The notes under the pieces: model-generated | The model's input: the letters and a program-made list of their open reading frames with translations, nothing else | Databases searched by the model: none | What the model was told of the DNA's origin: nothing | Part shown: positions 24,463 through 38,051 of the stretch, in pieces | Layout: every line of letters begins with the position of its first letter | Position numbering within the stretch: position 1 is the first letter of the stretch | Assembly (NCBI GenBank): GCA_024305405.1 | Contig: JAKNDB010000086.1 | Location: 434,001-498,000, forward strand | Origin: Dirofilaria immitis | Taxonomy: Eukaryota > Nematoda > Chromadorea > Rhabditida > Onchocercidae | Direction: 5' to 3' | DNA: 64,000 nt | Translations under genes and position numbers: made by a program

Positions 24463-27341
24463 ACCAATAATAAGATTCATATTGATTTTCAAAAATTTTT
24501 CATTGTAAAAATCGCTACATCTTGCTACGATCAACAGAGATCGCGGAATTGCTTAGTCAGACATATTGATTGCAGATTATAATAATCAATCGCCGAATAA
24601 AGATGATAAGAATATTTGCATACAGAATCGCAAAAATGGATACACGCGGCGTTCATATTATTAAAATGAATCCAAATGAGTATAATGTGACGGAAGCATA
24701 GCAGCATATTGCACGCACCATTATATTATATACGTATCATTCAATAAGCGAAATAATGAAACAGGAAAATGGACTCTATGAAAAGCCTACTTTCTCGACA
24801 GTTAGAAGATAGTTTCTGAGAGGCTTATTTATAGATTTGCTGATCTTTAAAATGTTGCTAAATTAGGGAAACCTTAAATTTATAGAAAAAGAATTTGATT
24901 TTCTTCTTATTTTCATCTTCATGTTCTCGAAAAGGAGAATATTGACTTCTATTACGGTCATAAAGAATACAAAATACGGTGGATTATAGAGAATACACAA
25001 GTATCAATAGTGCTCAAGAACCACAAAATATATGAAAGAGATAGAATATTGCATATTGATCAAATGTTATAAGTTTAGTGTGAGCAATAAACCATAATAA
25101 TATTGTGATTCATTTCTCTTCTCTTATGCAGAGCAGTTAAAGATGACAAATTTGATTTCTTTATGATTTCCTATTGCTCTGCCATTAAGAACTTTTAACA
25201 AAATATATTTTCATTGCCTATGAGAAATAAAATTTCATTTCAAAATAAATGAAATAGTTTGAAAGAGGATAGTTTCCATAAAATCGATCCACATCTGCAC
25301 TTACTGTAAACAAGCAATTTAGAAATCATAAATATGGAAGCATAATAATATATTTAAAAATAACACTGAAAATGATGGTAGAATCTATCTGTTAATGTTA
25401 TCATTTCATGAAATAAATCATTGAAGAATTTTCATATAGGAAAATTAATTTTGAATTTTTCCTAAAATAAAAAACATAAATTTCAAATTCTTGAAACATT
25501 TTATAATGTTTGGACAATGTGTGAGACAAGACAGAGAGGAGTATACCGTTTGTAAATGCTTATGACACAGGTCGTGAACATAAAAACCAATAAAATTATT
25601 TGCAATATTCATGTAGAAAAATTCATTTACAAACACGGTAGATAATGGTTTCTCGACGTTTTCTTCTTTTCTCTTTCTGTTAGAAACTTTGAAAAGTAGA
25701 GAGAAGAAGAAAAAGCATCAGAGATCAATTTTGATGAGGAACTGTAAATGCAGTCAAAGAGTAAAAAGCAGGCAAAAGAATGAAACTAAGAAATTCTTGT
25801 AAGAAAAGTAGGCCAAAAAGAATTGAATTTTAATTGAATTATACAGAAAATTCGGAGAATCATACGTATAAAAATGCAATTTTGTAGCAAAATGTTCAAG
25901 AAGATGATAGTTACTGCCCGTAAATGATTACCGGAATCAAGACAGCAATTCTAATAGGACGTTGACAAATTAGCTTCAGACAAAAATAAAATCGTAAAGT
26001 TGAAGATCAACTGGTATCAATAAGTGCATTTTTGAAAAAATAAAAGCATGACTACGGCGGCGTGCGTAAATGAAAATTCTTGACGGATCAACATTTTTAC
26101 ATTGAAGTTTAAAGTCCAATCGACAGTTTAAGATACTGAATTTTCCAAAAAAAAAAAAAAAGTTCAGTTTTTCTCTGAAATACGCAAGTAGTTATTAACA
26201 TATGAAAAAATCTAAAAGAGAAGCTAAGGAAGCATTTAAATTCCAAGAGACATAAAATTATCACAAACAAACTGATAAAGAACTATTTATGCTACACTGC
26301 TAAAGTGTATTCAAACGCTTCGCTTACTCATGCTTATCATTATCCAAAATATCAGAAACAGAAAAAGAAATAAACGGGAAAACTGAATTTTTTTGAAGTG
26401 ATGATAAAGCAATTAATATACATTTACCTGAAGATGTTTAGAGTTTCTTGTCACTAACAGAGTAATGAGAAAATTTCCAGGGTGGGGTGTGCTTCAGAAA
26501 CATTGTCAGTTGGCGATTGATATTTTCTAATATAAAAATTTCATTTCTTCAATTATTATTGGAACTAACAAACACAACTATCAGCATTCACTTAATGAAG
26601 TTTATAAGATACTGCGAAATCTCCATGGAATCGCTGATTATTTTTGCATGATTATTTTTCCATTATTCAGGGCACGAAGTTTTCTTAAGGTGATTAAAAA
26701 AACTTAACGATGATATTTTTGTTAAATTGAACATTCTGCTAAATTTACCTCTTCTCAAACATCTAGCCTTAACTTGCTTAGACCTTTCAGAACTAATTTC
26801 CAATTTCATTTCACTCATGCTCCATTTTAAGAGGGATGATGAGGTGTCTAAGTAAATTATTGCTTTGTGAACACTGAAGAATCTGAAGAATATTCACGAA
26901 AAGATTTTTTGTACGATAAAAAAAAAAACACTGATGCTAGTTAGGAGAGAGAAAAGAAAAAGCAGGATTGAAATCGGAAGAAATTTGGTATTCAATCGAT
27001 GAGAATTCGTATAGCAACCATTACAACGAACCATCGAGAACACATTGTTTAAAAGTAAGCTATTATTCAGTATGCAATATCCATATATAAGATAATCAAC
27101 GATATTAATATACGATATGATTACTGATGCAAAATTCCAACATACTTAAATCAGCACATACATTGCTAAGATAGCGATAGAGCAATATTGCATTTTTTAC
27201 TAATATCAAATCGATAATATTCTTTCTTATGAAAAAATGAATTGACACGTGTGACATCTAAGACTATTTCTCCACACATCTATATATACACATATTTCGT
27301 AGTACAGAATAATTACTGTTAACATTACTGTTACAGTGATC

Positions 27342-27342
<1 letters not shown>

Positions 27343-27370
<28 letters not shown>
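27343..27370. repeat. (TA)n dinucleotide repeat
   Basis: About 13 consecutive TA units, followed by a TGTATATACATA sequence. Confidence 0.9.
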
Positions 27371-27375
<5 letters not shown>

Positions 27376-27540
27376 CATATGCTTCTTCATTTTTCCTCAT
27401 TCTGTCCTTACTTCCTTTCACATCCTACATCAATCGTTTGAATTACTGCGAATATTGAAAGACCGTAGCCTTCTTAAAATCTCTCGAGTCAAAAACTATC
27501 TCTTCGTAGCATCTACTTCCTGAATAAAGCAGAGCATTTA

Positions 27541-27980
27541 TTTATGAGTCCTCAGAAAAATTTTTTTGTTGTTTTTTATTTTTTATCATATTTTTGTTTT
27601 ATTTGCTTTTCTTTGATTCTTTTAATTTTGTTTTTTTTTTTTTTTTTTTTATCTTTTATGAGAGTTTTTGTATTAGGATTTATTTGTGCTTCTGAAATTT
27701 TGAATGGTTTAGTTTTTTATAGATATTTTGTTGTATTTTTTACTCTGGTAATTTTTTTATTTTTTATATGTTCTATGATTTGACTATATTGTTTTGTTTG
27801 TTAGGTTGTGGTCATCAAGTTGAGAAGGTAGTGCTTGCTATTATTTGATTTTTATATTTTGTTTTTCGGTATGCCTTATTCATTTTTGTATAGTCATGTT
27901 TTTCCTTTTATGAATTTTGTTTATCGTGATTTTTTATTTTCTTATGAGTTTGTTTTTGTTGAGTTTGTGTATTATGTACA
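27541..27980 (+). pseudogene. nad4: Nuclear insertion of mitochondrial nad4 (NUMT), partial and decayed
   Basis: This block changes abruptly to the T-rich, TTT/GTT/TAT-rich codon style of nematode mitochondrial coding strands. Translated with the invertebrate mitochondrial code it resembles the middle of NADH dehydrogenase subunit 4: a hydrophobic stretch, VFVLGFICASE, then LGCGHQVEKV (compare the conserved LGYGSQIEK region), then IIWFLYFVFRYALFIFV, where TGA falls in a Trp-like position. Roughly 145 codons of nad4 are covered. The frame shifts once between about 27780 and 27800, TAG appears near 27809 or 27890 depending on frame, and a T22 tract at about 27628-27650 interrupts it. It therefore cannot encode a nuclear protein and is best read as a fossil transfer. 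Ends are approximate. Confidence 0.75.
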
Positions 27981-28729
27981 AACATGAACACAAAAGTCAC
28001 AGTCATTTTCTCCATCCAACTAGGTGGGACAAACAGAGAACAGCGATACCGTCATAGTAACATAAATATCTGTGACCAGACTTATCATTTTAGACGATGC
28101 ATTAGGCTACAATGATAGTTATTAAACAGGTTTCATGTATAAGTGGGCGGTCTAGAGCAATTAATTTCGGTTTTTATCTGCATTATTTTCTACGCACCAT
28201 TTCAATGATTAATTCTGATGTATTCTTTTTAGGATGGTAGTAGTTTGCTAGAAAAGACTCTAGTAGATAAGTACATTGTAATGTTTGTTTATCTTCCACT
28301 ATTCTTTTATGTCATCTGTATCATCATCTTCGCCTTTTATGTTTCCTCCACCCACATTTTTTATTCTCTTAGAGGTTAACCTAAAACTTCTATCAAATCC
28401 TTTCCTTAACATTCCTCATAATCTTCACCACTTGCCGTTGTGTAATTCTGTACTAGCTCATAGTAGGTTTCTTATTTGCGCTTTGTTTAGCGTATAAACG
28501 CTGAATATTATCAGCTAATTAGAAAAAGAAAAATATGCAAAGCATCATGTAGTCGTAATAGCATATTCCAAAGATCAATTCTTTTTGTATCCACTAATGA
28601 ATGATAAGACTCTCAGCAGGAAAATATGTGCTATAGTGCTTATGTACACATAGTGGGCTTAATTTCATTTCAGGAATTTGCATAATTTCTATAGGACATC
28701 ATTTCCTTTAATTTTCCTTCGGAAAGCTA
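27981..28729. other. Intergenic region upstream of TRAPPC8
   Basis: This stretch lies between the nad4 insertion and the TRAPPC8 start codon and should contain the TRAPPC8 promoter. I saw no supported exon. The small open frame at 28285-28497 is hydrophobic and low-complexity and is not convincing. Confidence 0.4.
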
Positions 28730-31700
28730 ATGTTAGAAGACCAGATTCGTCAAGGATTCAGTCCCCTAATAGCTGTTCTTACATCAGATACTGTCGAACG
28801 TATTGCTGCGAAGAATAATCTTAGCTTCACCGATTTACTTTTGCCCTTTACTGCTGTCAGTTGCACATTAAAGGTTGATTCTTAATTATATTTTCATAAA
28901 TTAAATTGCTACATTAAAACTTTAGAACAAATTTTTTTATTAATGTACATGAACTAAATCAAAGGTTGTCAACCATTTATTCGGCACTCACAAACTGTGG
29001 CAGTAATTTCTACATCTCTTTTAAATCTTAGTTTCATCTTCTAAGTACAAATTTAATCAATAGGTGAAATAAATGGTTAAATAGGATTGTTTATAGTAAA
29101 AGTGATATTAATATGAAGTTACTGAGGCAAGAAAGCCGTGTTTTTATAGGTAAATAAATTTGAAATCGAACAAATCGTAGTTGGAAATAAGTTTTATCTA
29201 AAAGACTAATTCTTGCTGTTGTTTGGAATAGCTGCTATAGTATCATTAAGTTGTTTTGTATGAATGGTAGAATTTTAGATCAGTCTTAGTTTAATTATGC
29301 TTAATCTTTGACTAGTTTTATGGGCTTTTTTTTCGGTCTCTCGTTCGACTACAATTTATATTTGTAAACGAAAATTTTTCTCCTTTCTCAAATTTTAATA
29401 TTTCGTTTAAGGTTTTATAATTCTAGGATCCATCAGGCTCATCAGTAACATCACGAATATTCTTTGATTTTCGGGATCTTCGACGAGATGGGTTCCTCTT
29501 AAGTTTAACTGTTTTACCTTCTGTTTTGTATGAGGCCGCATCATCGATTGCATCGACATCGGATTCTGACCCCGAACTTGCTTCTGTTGCTTTCAGGCAT
29601 GTTCTTTTTCATAGTTCGGTTATTTTTCATTAAATCCTTAATACATTTCTCGATAGTGGTGGATTTTCATCATTTTTTAGTTTAGTTTTGATCATCTAGC
29701 AGCATTTTCCAACAAATTAATAGATTTAATTTGCGCATGTTACAGTGAAACTCTGCTGAAATGGTCCGAACCGGCAGAGCACGAATTCCTTCGAACTTAC
29801 CTTGGTTGCTTATTTGTCGTATCCACCGATGACGAAGATCCTGTAGAAGAATTATCGAAATTGATTGATATTCAGCATCAGCAACAGGTATGACACTGTT
29901 ATTTCAATATTTGTTGGAAGATTGATTGAAAAAAGGATAATATATTTCTTTCGAGCTAAGATGTCTTAGTGCATATAAAAACGATTTCCGAATTGTATAG
30001 CCATTATTTGATGTTTTTTACGAATCTCTGAGCCAAACATTTCTACACATGTAATCCAATTGTTATTGAGAAACGTTATATGTTTGATGTTATTGCTCTG
30101 TATTTATGATTTATATACAAACAATCTGTTCATTCAGTTACTATCTTAAAAAAATTTTATTTCGATACAGATCTATGACTTGAGATTATGCATATGAGAT
30201 GTTTTTAATTAATTAGAATTGTTTTTTAATCACAAATCAGTCAGTCTACATTTTATTCCCGGCTGAAAGTAATCTGTTGGCATAGGGCTTGAGACAAAAT
30301 TGCTCTTTAACTCTACTGTTTTATGATATCGGAGAAATAATTTTGAAAAATGTTCAATTTTGCTAAGTCATTTTATTTTATTGTGTTAGGCTTAAATATA
30401 TCTCATTGTTTTTTAATAGTTATTTTAATTATTGGTGATTGTTAAATGTTTGATGTTAAAATAACTGTCATTTTGCAGGCACTTTTATCATTATTAACTG
30501 ATTCTTCAGAATTTATTTTTATTTATTTCATTCTCTTGGTATTTGACATTTGCTTAGCAATCATCCTTGATTATTCTTTATTACATTATTACATTATCGG
30601 ATTATATTTGGATCATGAATAGTTTAGTGATAATCAATATAGACGGCGAAAATGCAAAGTGAAAATGACATTTATAGATGAGTAATTATAATTCAACAGA
30701 TGTCGTTTTCTTTACAACAGGTGTATTTGTAAATGTTATTTTATGAATAACGTAGCAGGGGCTCTATGTCTATTTGTCAGTGATATAGGATATAAAATGT
30801 TGGTTTTTTTGTTTTTTAACTGCATTATGTTTATTTTTGGTTTTCGAAATTTAATTTTATGTGATTTTTATCGAAAGTTTTGCTGTGCAATCCTATTTAT
30901 CCTTGAGAAATATTTCAAGATATTTGCACGTTATATAATTAGTTTGTAGAGTAAAATAAGCATATTGCAGCTTTGATCCTGAGTAAAAATAGTTACTTTG
31001 GTAACTATTTTTTCGTAAAACAAGCTAAAAATTGAGCATTTGGTTAACTAAATAACTGTGTACTGAATATATTGATAGTGATTGAGTAAATGAAAAGAGA
31101 CACTATTGCACTAAAGTTAGGTTTTATTTGCGGTTTGCGATATTTAAACTTTATTTAGAATTTTCAATAGCTTTTGTCGGGATCGGCATTAGTTTGTAAT
31201 ATTCTTCTACCCTCTTTTTTTATTGTCTTCACTTCATTTTTGAATCTGCTCTTAGTTGTTTTTTCTGTGTGTTATAAAATTACTTCATTCTAGCAATGAA
31301 ATATATTTATATAAATCTTGAGTAGAATCGGACAGAGTTGTTCCAAAACGCTGGTCAGTAAACTATGTAGCTATATGTGATTATAAGAAGTATAAGATTT
31401 TTGAAAATCTTAATACTAAATTTTTGAATGTAATTTTTGTTCCAGTATGGACAGAATGCCTTTACGATTGGACCATCATATTGTGTAACGCCTAGATGGA
31501 TGCTTCCAAATATTTTCAAATATTTTTTAATTGTGGACGACGAGTCGTCAGAAAATGGATCGTCTAGGTGATCGGTTGTCTTTCCATTTCTGAATTTGTT
31601 TTTGTTAAAAGCTTGTAATATTCCATCCAGCTTGAAATATTGAAGTCCTAAGCAAATTTGCATTACAAATCGGATCACTGGCGTGTTTGTTTTCAGTTCC

Positions 31701-34700
31701 CAATGAACAACTGGAATATAAAATCATAAATTTTTAATTGACAAACATGTTTTCATCTTTTAGAGGGCCTTCAATATTCTCAACAATCAGTACACAGTTT
31801 GGGGCTCAGAATTGTTATTTGCTCAAAGTGAATTCAAGATGTGATGATGAATTATCTGATCCCTGGCGTGCATATTTGGAATCGAAATATCGTGGGCTTG
31901 AAAAAGGATTGCAACTTGCTAAGCATAAAGTCCTTTCAAAAACGATGAGATTGACTGATGGCGTGGTACATTTTTTTTTCAAGCAAATCATTATATGTTT
32001 TATATGAAAGCATTTTCAGTGGAAGTGGAACATTGATTGTTTACCATGTAGAAATTGATTTTTCTTACTGTTAGTATGCTAAGGACATTTTTCTTTTCAG
32101 AATTGATCCTAGTGCTTATTTTAGTAGCTGACTATTTGTGTTAATTTGCGTATCCAAAATTTCTGGAATTTTTAATTCTACCATACATTTGCAAAAAAAC
32201 AACTTTTTTTTAGGTTTCATCAACTATAGAATTAACGGAGCAGAATAACGATAACATTGCTAATTTTGCCTCTGTCTCCACTGTACTTCATGGCCAGTAT
32301 CTTAGCTATGATGATCGTGACAGTGTCACAAAAATGATGGAATATATGATTCACAGTGCGCTATTACCTTGGGTAGAACGACAAATGCGAATGCTCAATG
32401 AACAAGTCATCGCACGTCGTGGAATAAGCAAGTCATTGACCACTGGAGTACGAAAGTGGTTTGGAGCAGCTGCTCAACAGGCTACATCGATAACGTATAA
32501 AAATCACTTTCCATCCTTTTGCAATTTTTTATTATTTGATTATGATTTTGATTTCCTTAATTTAAAAAATATTTTTTTCTAACTTGTTTCAGTAATTTAT
32601 ATGCTAGCTTACCTTATTAAGTTCGAAGTTTTCTTATAAATTTCTCTCTTGCGTAGTTTAGTTTTAAACTTCTTGTCAAATTGAATTCTTAAATTCTTTT
32701 AATTCAGATAACAAATTATGCAGAAGTTTCATTTTTAAATAAAAAATGTAGATAATATCTACTGTTAATTTTAGTTATGCACGAGATAGTGGCGAGATGC
32801 AAATTAGATTATTAGCCGATCTTTGTTTTATTTTTGGACTTTATTCTTATGCATATCAACTTTACCAAGCAGTTAGAAAAGAGTTTGCTGTGGACCAAGC
32901 TTGGTTATACAATGCTGGAGCGCTTGTGAGTATCAGTCGCTTTTTTGAGAGAATTCTAAATCAAATTAAAATTCTGCTCCAAATCTATTATAGAATAACT
33001 GTAAAGAATTAGAAGTGTTTATCGTTTCTTTTACAGGAAATGGCAGCATTAAGTTTGTTTTTAAGTACCTCTCAAATTACTGCGAAGCAATATCCACAAC
33101 ATTACATGGACGATGCGATCAATTTTTATGCAACAGTTAGCCTGTAATTGTTAAAAATTTTGAGATATTGAGCGTTAACTAAACCATTATTCTATAATAT
33201 AGATTTGAAATTTCTGTTATTCTTTCATACTTAACATTGCAAGAGTAATAAAGAAGAGAAGAAATAGACGAGGAAAAGGAAGGAGAAAGTCAAAAATGAA
33301 CATAGTAAACTTAACATAAAGTTTTCAAAAATTAACCGTCATGCAACAACACGCTTTTTAAATTGAGCTTCATTTTTAGCTTTTTCCAGAAAACCAATTC
33401 TGACAATGCGAGCCGCTATCTTAAGTTCATTGATACTCTCTACGCTGAAATTATATATTGAAGCATGTACACAACTTCTAAAACTAACTAATTCTGTTAG
33501 TTTGACATTTTTATCAAAATTAAAAGTAGGAGCAAAAACGGAGTTTTTCGTATACAATCAGAAGAATGGAAGTGATTGGTCACGAAGAATTGACTGTTTG
33601 TTTAACAGGATGATGACTTGTTCAGTGGCGTTTTGCTGGAAAGAGTAAGTGTTTATTTTGGAAATGCCCAGATGCGTCGAAAAATGGCATTCCATTACGT
33701 GTTAGCAGGACATCGAATGTCGAAAGCTGGTCAGAAGCAGATTTCCATAGAATGCTACAAGCGTGCTCTTCCTGAATATCTTTCGAAACACTGGATTTTC
33801 GCAGAAGTAATTTAACTCAAAGCTTGAAAATTTCATGGTATTTTATGCAATTATCAAACTTTAAAGCATACAAAATAGTGTGAATAATTAATACAAAAAT
33901 TTTTCATTTGACCTTTAATAATGCAAAAATCTTGTCAATCTTTATGATGACTCTTCATGTCGTAAAAAGTCCCGGTCTGATCCAGAATAAGTACCGTCTA
34001 AATTTGTGAGAAGAATCCTGCTGTTATTGCTGCAAGGTTTAAGGAAATTCATTCTACGAATGCACATGCATATTAACTATAGCAAGCAAAGCAAGAATGC
34101 GAAGGGAAGATAATAGACTGGGCAACATCGAAAATCTGTTCTCCGTATTTAAATGGAATGCAAATGAACCAAAGCTGTTAATGTAAATTATAGATTATAA
34201 GAATATTTCTCATAATAAATGATGCAAGAATTTAAATAATTTATTAAATACAATAGTGATTTATTTGATTGACCAGCACGGTATTTCAGGATCATATCCT
34301 GTACACATTGGCTAATGAAACTGAGCGAAAAGAAGAAGCCTTGTCGTGGTGCATACCTTTGATAAGGTCACAGTCATTGCAATATGTCGATCAGCAGCAA
34401 CTTTTTCTCAAGCATTACTTACAGCTTTTGAAACAATGTAGTAATACTCGAACTTATGCGCTCATGGTGGTGCCCTTAGTAGATATTCAAAATATTGCTG
34501 TCATTTATGGAGAACGACCAATCGAATTAACACCTGAATTGATTACAAATGTGGAAACTTTGGTTCGTTCAATCACTTTCTGTTTCATCCTGGAGTTGTT
34601 GCTTATGCATAGCACAAGCTGTAATTTCTGGCTTGCAACCATTTACTTTTTCAGCCATTTTCAGAGCAATAATGCAGATGGATGGGTAAATTTAGCAAAA

Positions 34701-37700
34701 GCTGCGTATTATGCAATAACAGGTTCTTTTGTTGGTTTTCGAGAGTCAGGAACTGTTCGTACAGCTTCTACAAATAATTCGAAGGTAATGATTTTTGTTT
34801 TTCTAATGGAATGCATATTGATATAAAACATTGCATTAATTCCTTATCATACGTTTAGGATTTTGCTACAAATCATGATTTTATTTCCATTTAGATACCT
34901 TTTGCTCCACCTTTGGAACGAATGCGAATAATATTGTCATTAAAAAATTCTATGGACATTCCCTTGCTTTTGAAAAATATTCATTTAGAAGTATCAGCTG
35001 ACCCGACGATGTATTTGCAAACTTTTACTGATAAAGTATCATTTTTTTTTGCTCTTCCAAATTGTTTTCTCTCATATTGCATATCATGAATTTGAAACAA
35101 GGAAAGAGTAGATCAAAAGTATCACAGTTTTAGTTACCTTATCACTTAATATATATACTTCTGAGCCACTGCTCAAAAATCTAAAGAAATTATTCCTGAT
35201 CTTAATCTAAATTAATCAACTTTTTCAGATTATTTTAGAACCGAAATGTGAGTGGATTCCTTTTGAACTATCTGTTATTCCAAAAAAGCTATCGATAAAA
35301 TCCGAGTCCACAGTTTGTCATTCAATCTCATAATTGATGAAATCAATGTTACATATTCAGTCCCACTTAACATTCGCGGACCGCGATTGAATAACACGAA
35401 GAAGGAGGTTAAAAGATATTCCTTTGAAAAAATCCTTTGTATAGGTTCCGATATGATTTCTGTTTTCGAAACGGTAATTTACAAACTACTTAATAAAATT
35501 TCGGAAGAAAAAATTTGTGGATTGAAATTTTAGGTAGCTTGTGATAATTTAAAAGCAATGATATACATGAAGAAATCTGTTAACTAAATTTTATTGATAC
35601 TGAAAGAAAAGAACATAAAAAATATAATACTTGTTTATCAGAAAATGTCGGTCTTATATGGAGAGGACTACCGCTTAACTGCAAAAATAACGAAAGAACA
35701 GTGGCCATTGGTTGAAATTGATTTGCCACCAAAACAGCGATTAATGGCATTCTGTGGCCAAATTTGTCGATTTAACTGTGACGTGAATAATATAGGTGTA
35801 GTACCTCTGGAAGCTTTTTGTATAGTTACTGATCATCCGGAACTGATGTCAGTTTACGAGGAAGAACATCCAGGAAGTACTGCATTTCGTGCTGTGAAAT
35901 GTGCTTCAACAGCTGTAGATGCTGCAATTGGTATTTTCAACTTGAAGCACGGCATTATTGCTACTGGTCAGAAGAAAAGGTTGGAATTCTTCACCCAAAT
36001 TTTTGAATCCCATATAATTTTGTTCCTTTTTAATCTCTACAGTTTATACACTATCTTTAATTTGTATGTGATTTTTGATTTTTTACCAGCAATTTCATTT
36101 TCGTTGTAAATTATGAAGGATGAACTTTGATTTTATTATTTTTTTACACTTCAGATTGCAGTTAGCAATTCGGGCTCCTACTACTGAATCCCTCGGACTT
36201 AACATTATGATGATTTGCTATTATCGCGGTGATAATTGCATGGTCAGAGAGGAAAGGCATGTAATTGTGATTGATACTCGTGTAATTCTAGAAACTTCAC
36301 TGAGGTAATTTTTTTAAATATTTTCGTATCAACTATTTTCATGATAAATAAGTATAAATTGTAATTGTTACCATTTTCAGACTTGTGAACTGTACCAGCG
36401 GCGCATGCGTTTTGCAGCTCCGTAACCTCATACCAAATCGTAGTTCTTCACTTGCCAAAGTTGAATTAATAAGAATGCGATCACTAGTTACTCATGCTAA
36501 AATAAATTTTACTTCGAAAATGCGGGAAAATCCTTTGCCACAGATTTTTCTATGTCCTCTACAAAAGCGTCGAGGTAAGCAATCAGGTTTTGGTATAGGT
36601 AGAGATTATGAAAATTAAATTAGTGAATAAGAGGAAAGATTTTTTGCAACTGGGATTCATAGGTAATAAAAAGAGTGAACCATTTACTCAAAATTTTGAT
36701 GTTTTAATTTTGGTATACATTTAGTGAAATTGGAAAGTGAACAAACAGATTGCATATCATTTTTGGTTAATGGGCGTACAGGAACAGTATCTGTATGGTT
36801 TTGCGATGAAATTAGTGATATTCCGGAATGGTCTAGTCCTCCTGACCGTTCAGATGAAATATCTGATATTGTGTCTTCATCGAAGCAGAATATAGAGGAT
36901 GAAAATACAGAACTTCCGCAACTTGATTTGTTTTTCGCAGTTCTTTGGAAAGCTGATATTGTTAATAGTGATGGTACTGCCTGTACAGGTAAATATTATT
37001 CATTTATTATTGTCACTATGACCATTTACTATTATTTCGAAGGAGATTAATAAAAAAACTGATCTTGTCGTGACAGTGGCAATCCACAATAGTTTTTTAA
37101 AATAATATTTATTAAGACAAGTATTTTTTTCGTGTTATTAAATGTACTGGAAAACAAATTGTTGAAATTGCTAAGCACATATCATTGAATATTCATGGTC
37201 AAGCTATAGCATCTCAAATCAGTGAGTTTCTGCTATAACTTTCTGCTGTAACTTCTTAGATGATCGAAGTGTATTTTTTTTTTTAGTGTTCGGTGAGAAT
37301 TTTATGCCAAATCCATTTCCGTTTGGTTATTCGGTGCCGTTCTGCGCCCATCATATTTTTCGTTCGTATTCAATACAACAATCGAGTCAAAATTTCGGAA
37401 TGAAGCGTATTTCTTCGATTCCATCAGCAACAACTAATAAAAGCCTATTTGGTTTTGTTTGCAAAATATCAACATCTTCATCCATCACATATCACAATTT
37501 TAATGATGAAAGGTACTTGCGTATGAAAAATTTACTTTAAATGTATTCCTTCTTTCTAAGTTAATATATATAAATGTATTCTTTCTTTCTAAGTTAATAT
37601 ATATACTTTAAATATTTATTTTAAAATCATAATATTCAGGTCATGTCATATACCAGTGCAGATAGCAGTAACGAATGATGATATTCTACATCGTCGAAAT

Positions 37701-38051
37701 TGCACAGTTATTATTCATTTCCTGGGTTCCACTCTAACTCGAAAGCAGGCGATAGATTTGGAAAATACCAACGTTTCAGAATTTCTACCGCATGACATAA
37801 CTTTAGCATCAAGTTTATTTGTACATTCCTCATTAGCCTCACAACCAATAGTTATAGCCGATCGTTCACGTATGCATGCAATGATAGCTTTTGGTTGTAC
37901 GCAGATTTTTGATGTCCGACTTACTGTCTATTGTCCGTCGATCTATGATATTGGTCGTTTTCAAGCCGTTGGCTTATTTGATGGTGATGTAACTGAAGTG
38001 CCCATACATGTACCTCCGACATATGTTACTGTAATTGGTCAACGGGTTTAA
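28730..38051 (+). CDS. trappc8: Trafficking protein particle complex subunit 8 (TRAPPC8)
   Basis: Family role: TRAPPC8 is a large subunit of TRAPP III, which activates Rab1 in early secretory and autophagic traffic. About 20 exons follow the family in order: 28730-28873 (start MLEDQIRQGFSPLIAVLT), about 29428-29596, 29746-29887, 31446-31567, 31764-31965, 32214-32494, 32775-32925, 33037-33143, 33390-33495, 33609-33806, 34290-34562, 34665-34784, 34895-35035, 35229-35473, 35642-35979, 36155-36304, 36381-36574, 36725-36988, an unclear exon around 37066-37220, 37287-37511 and 37640-38051. Diagnostic segments include CYLLKVNSR, MQIRLLADLCFIFG, YVLAGHRMSKAGQK and LNIRGPRLNNTKKE. Exon 35229-35473 has one base too few in the A-run 35282-35287. 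The second intron appears to start GC rather than GT. The part around 36988-37286 is unresolved. Confidence 0.9.
37550..37606 (+). repeat. Short tandem duplication in the last TRAPPC8 intron
   Basis: A unit of about 33 bp (ATTCYTTCTTTCTAAGTTAA then TATATA) occurs twice back to back with one substitution. It sits in the last intron and does not touch the exons. Confidence 0.85.

Larger units (their letters stand above)
22564..27342. other. Gene-poor AT-rich region
   Basis: Nearly 5 kb without a supported exon. The part next to 22563 should contain the CLIC promoter; the ATG is preceded at seven bases by an AAAAAAG that could serve as a trans-splice acceptor. The region contains an imperfect repeated sequence at about 24000 and 24408 and an A16 tract near 26145. 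I found no RNA gene. Confidence 0.4.

Noticed and set aside
27544..27783. A hydrophobic nuclear-coded membrane peptide
   Set aside because: The composition, codon style and match to the nad4 core indicate a mitochondrial fragment rather than a nuclear gene.
31355..31678. Minus-strand open frame of 107 codons
   Set aside because: It is antisense to TRAPPC8 exon 31446-31567, whose plus-strand peptide matches the family and joins its neighbours in phase.
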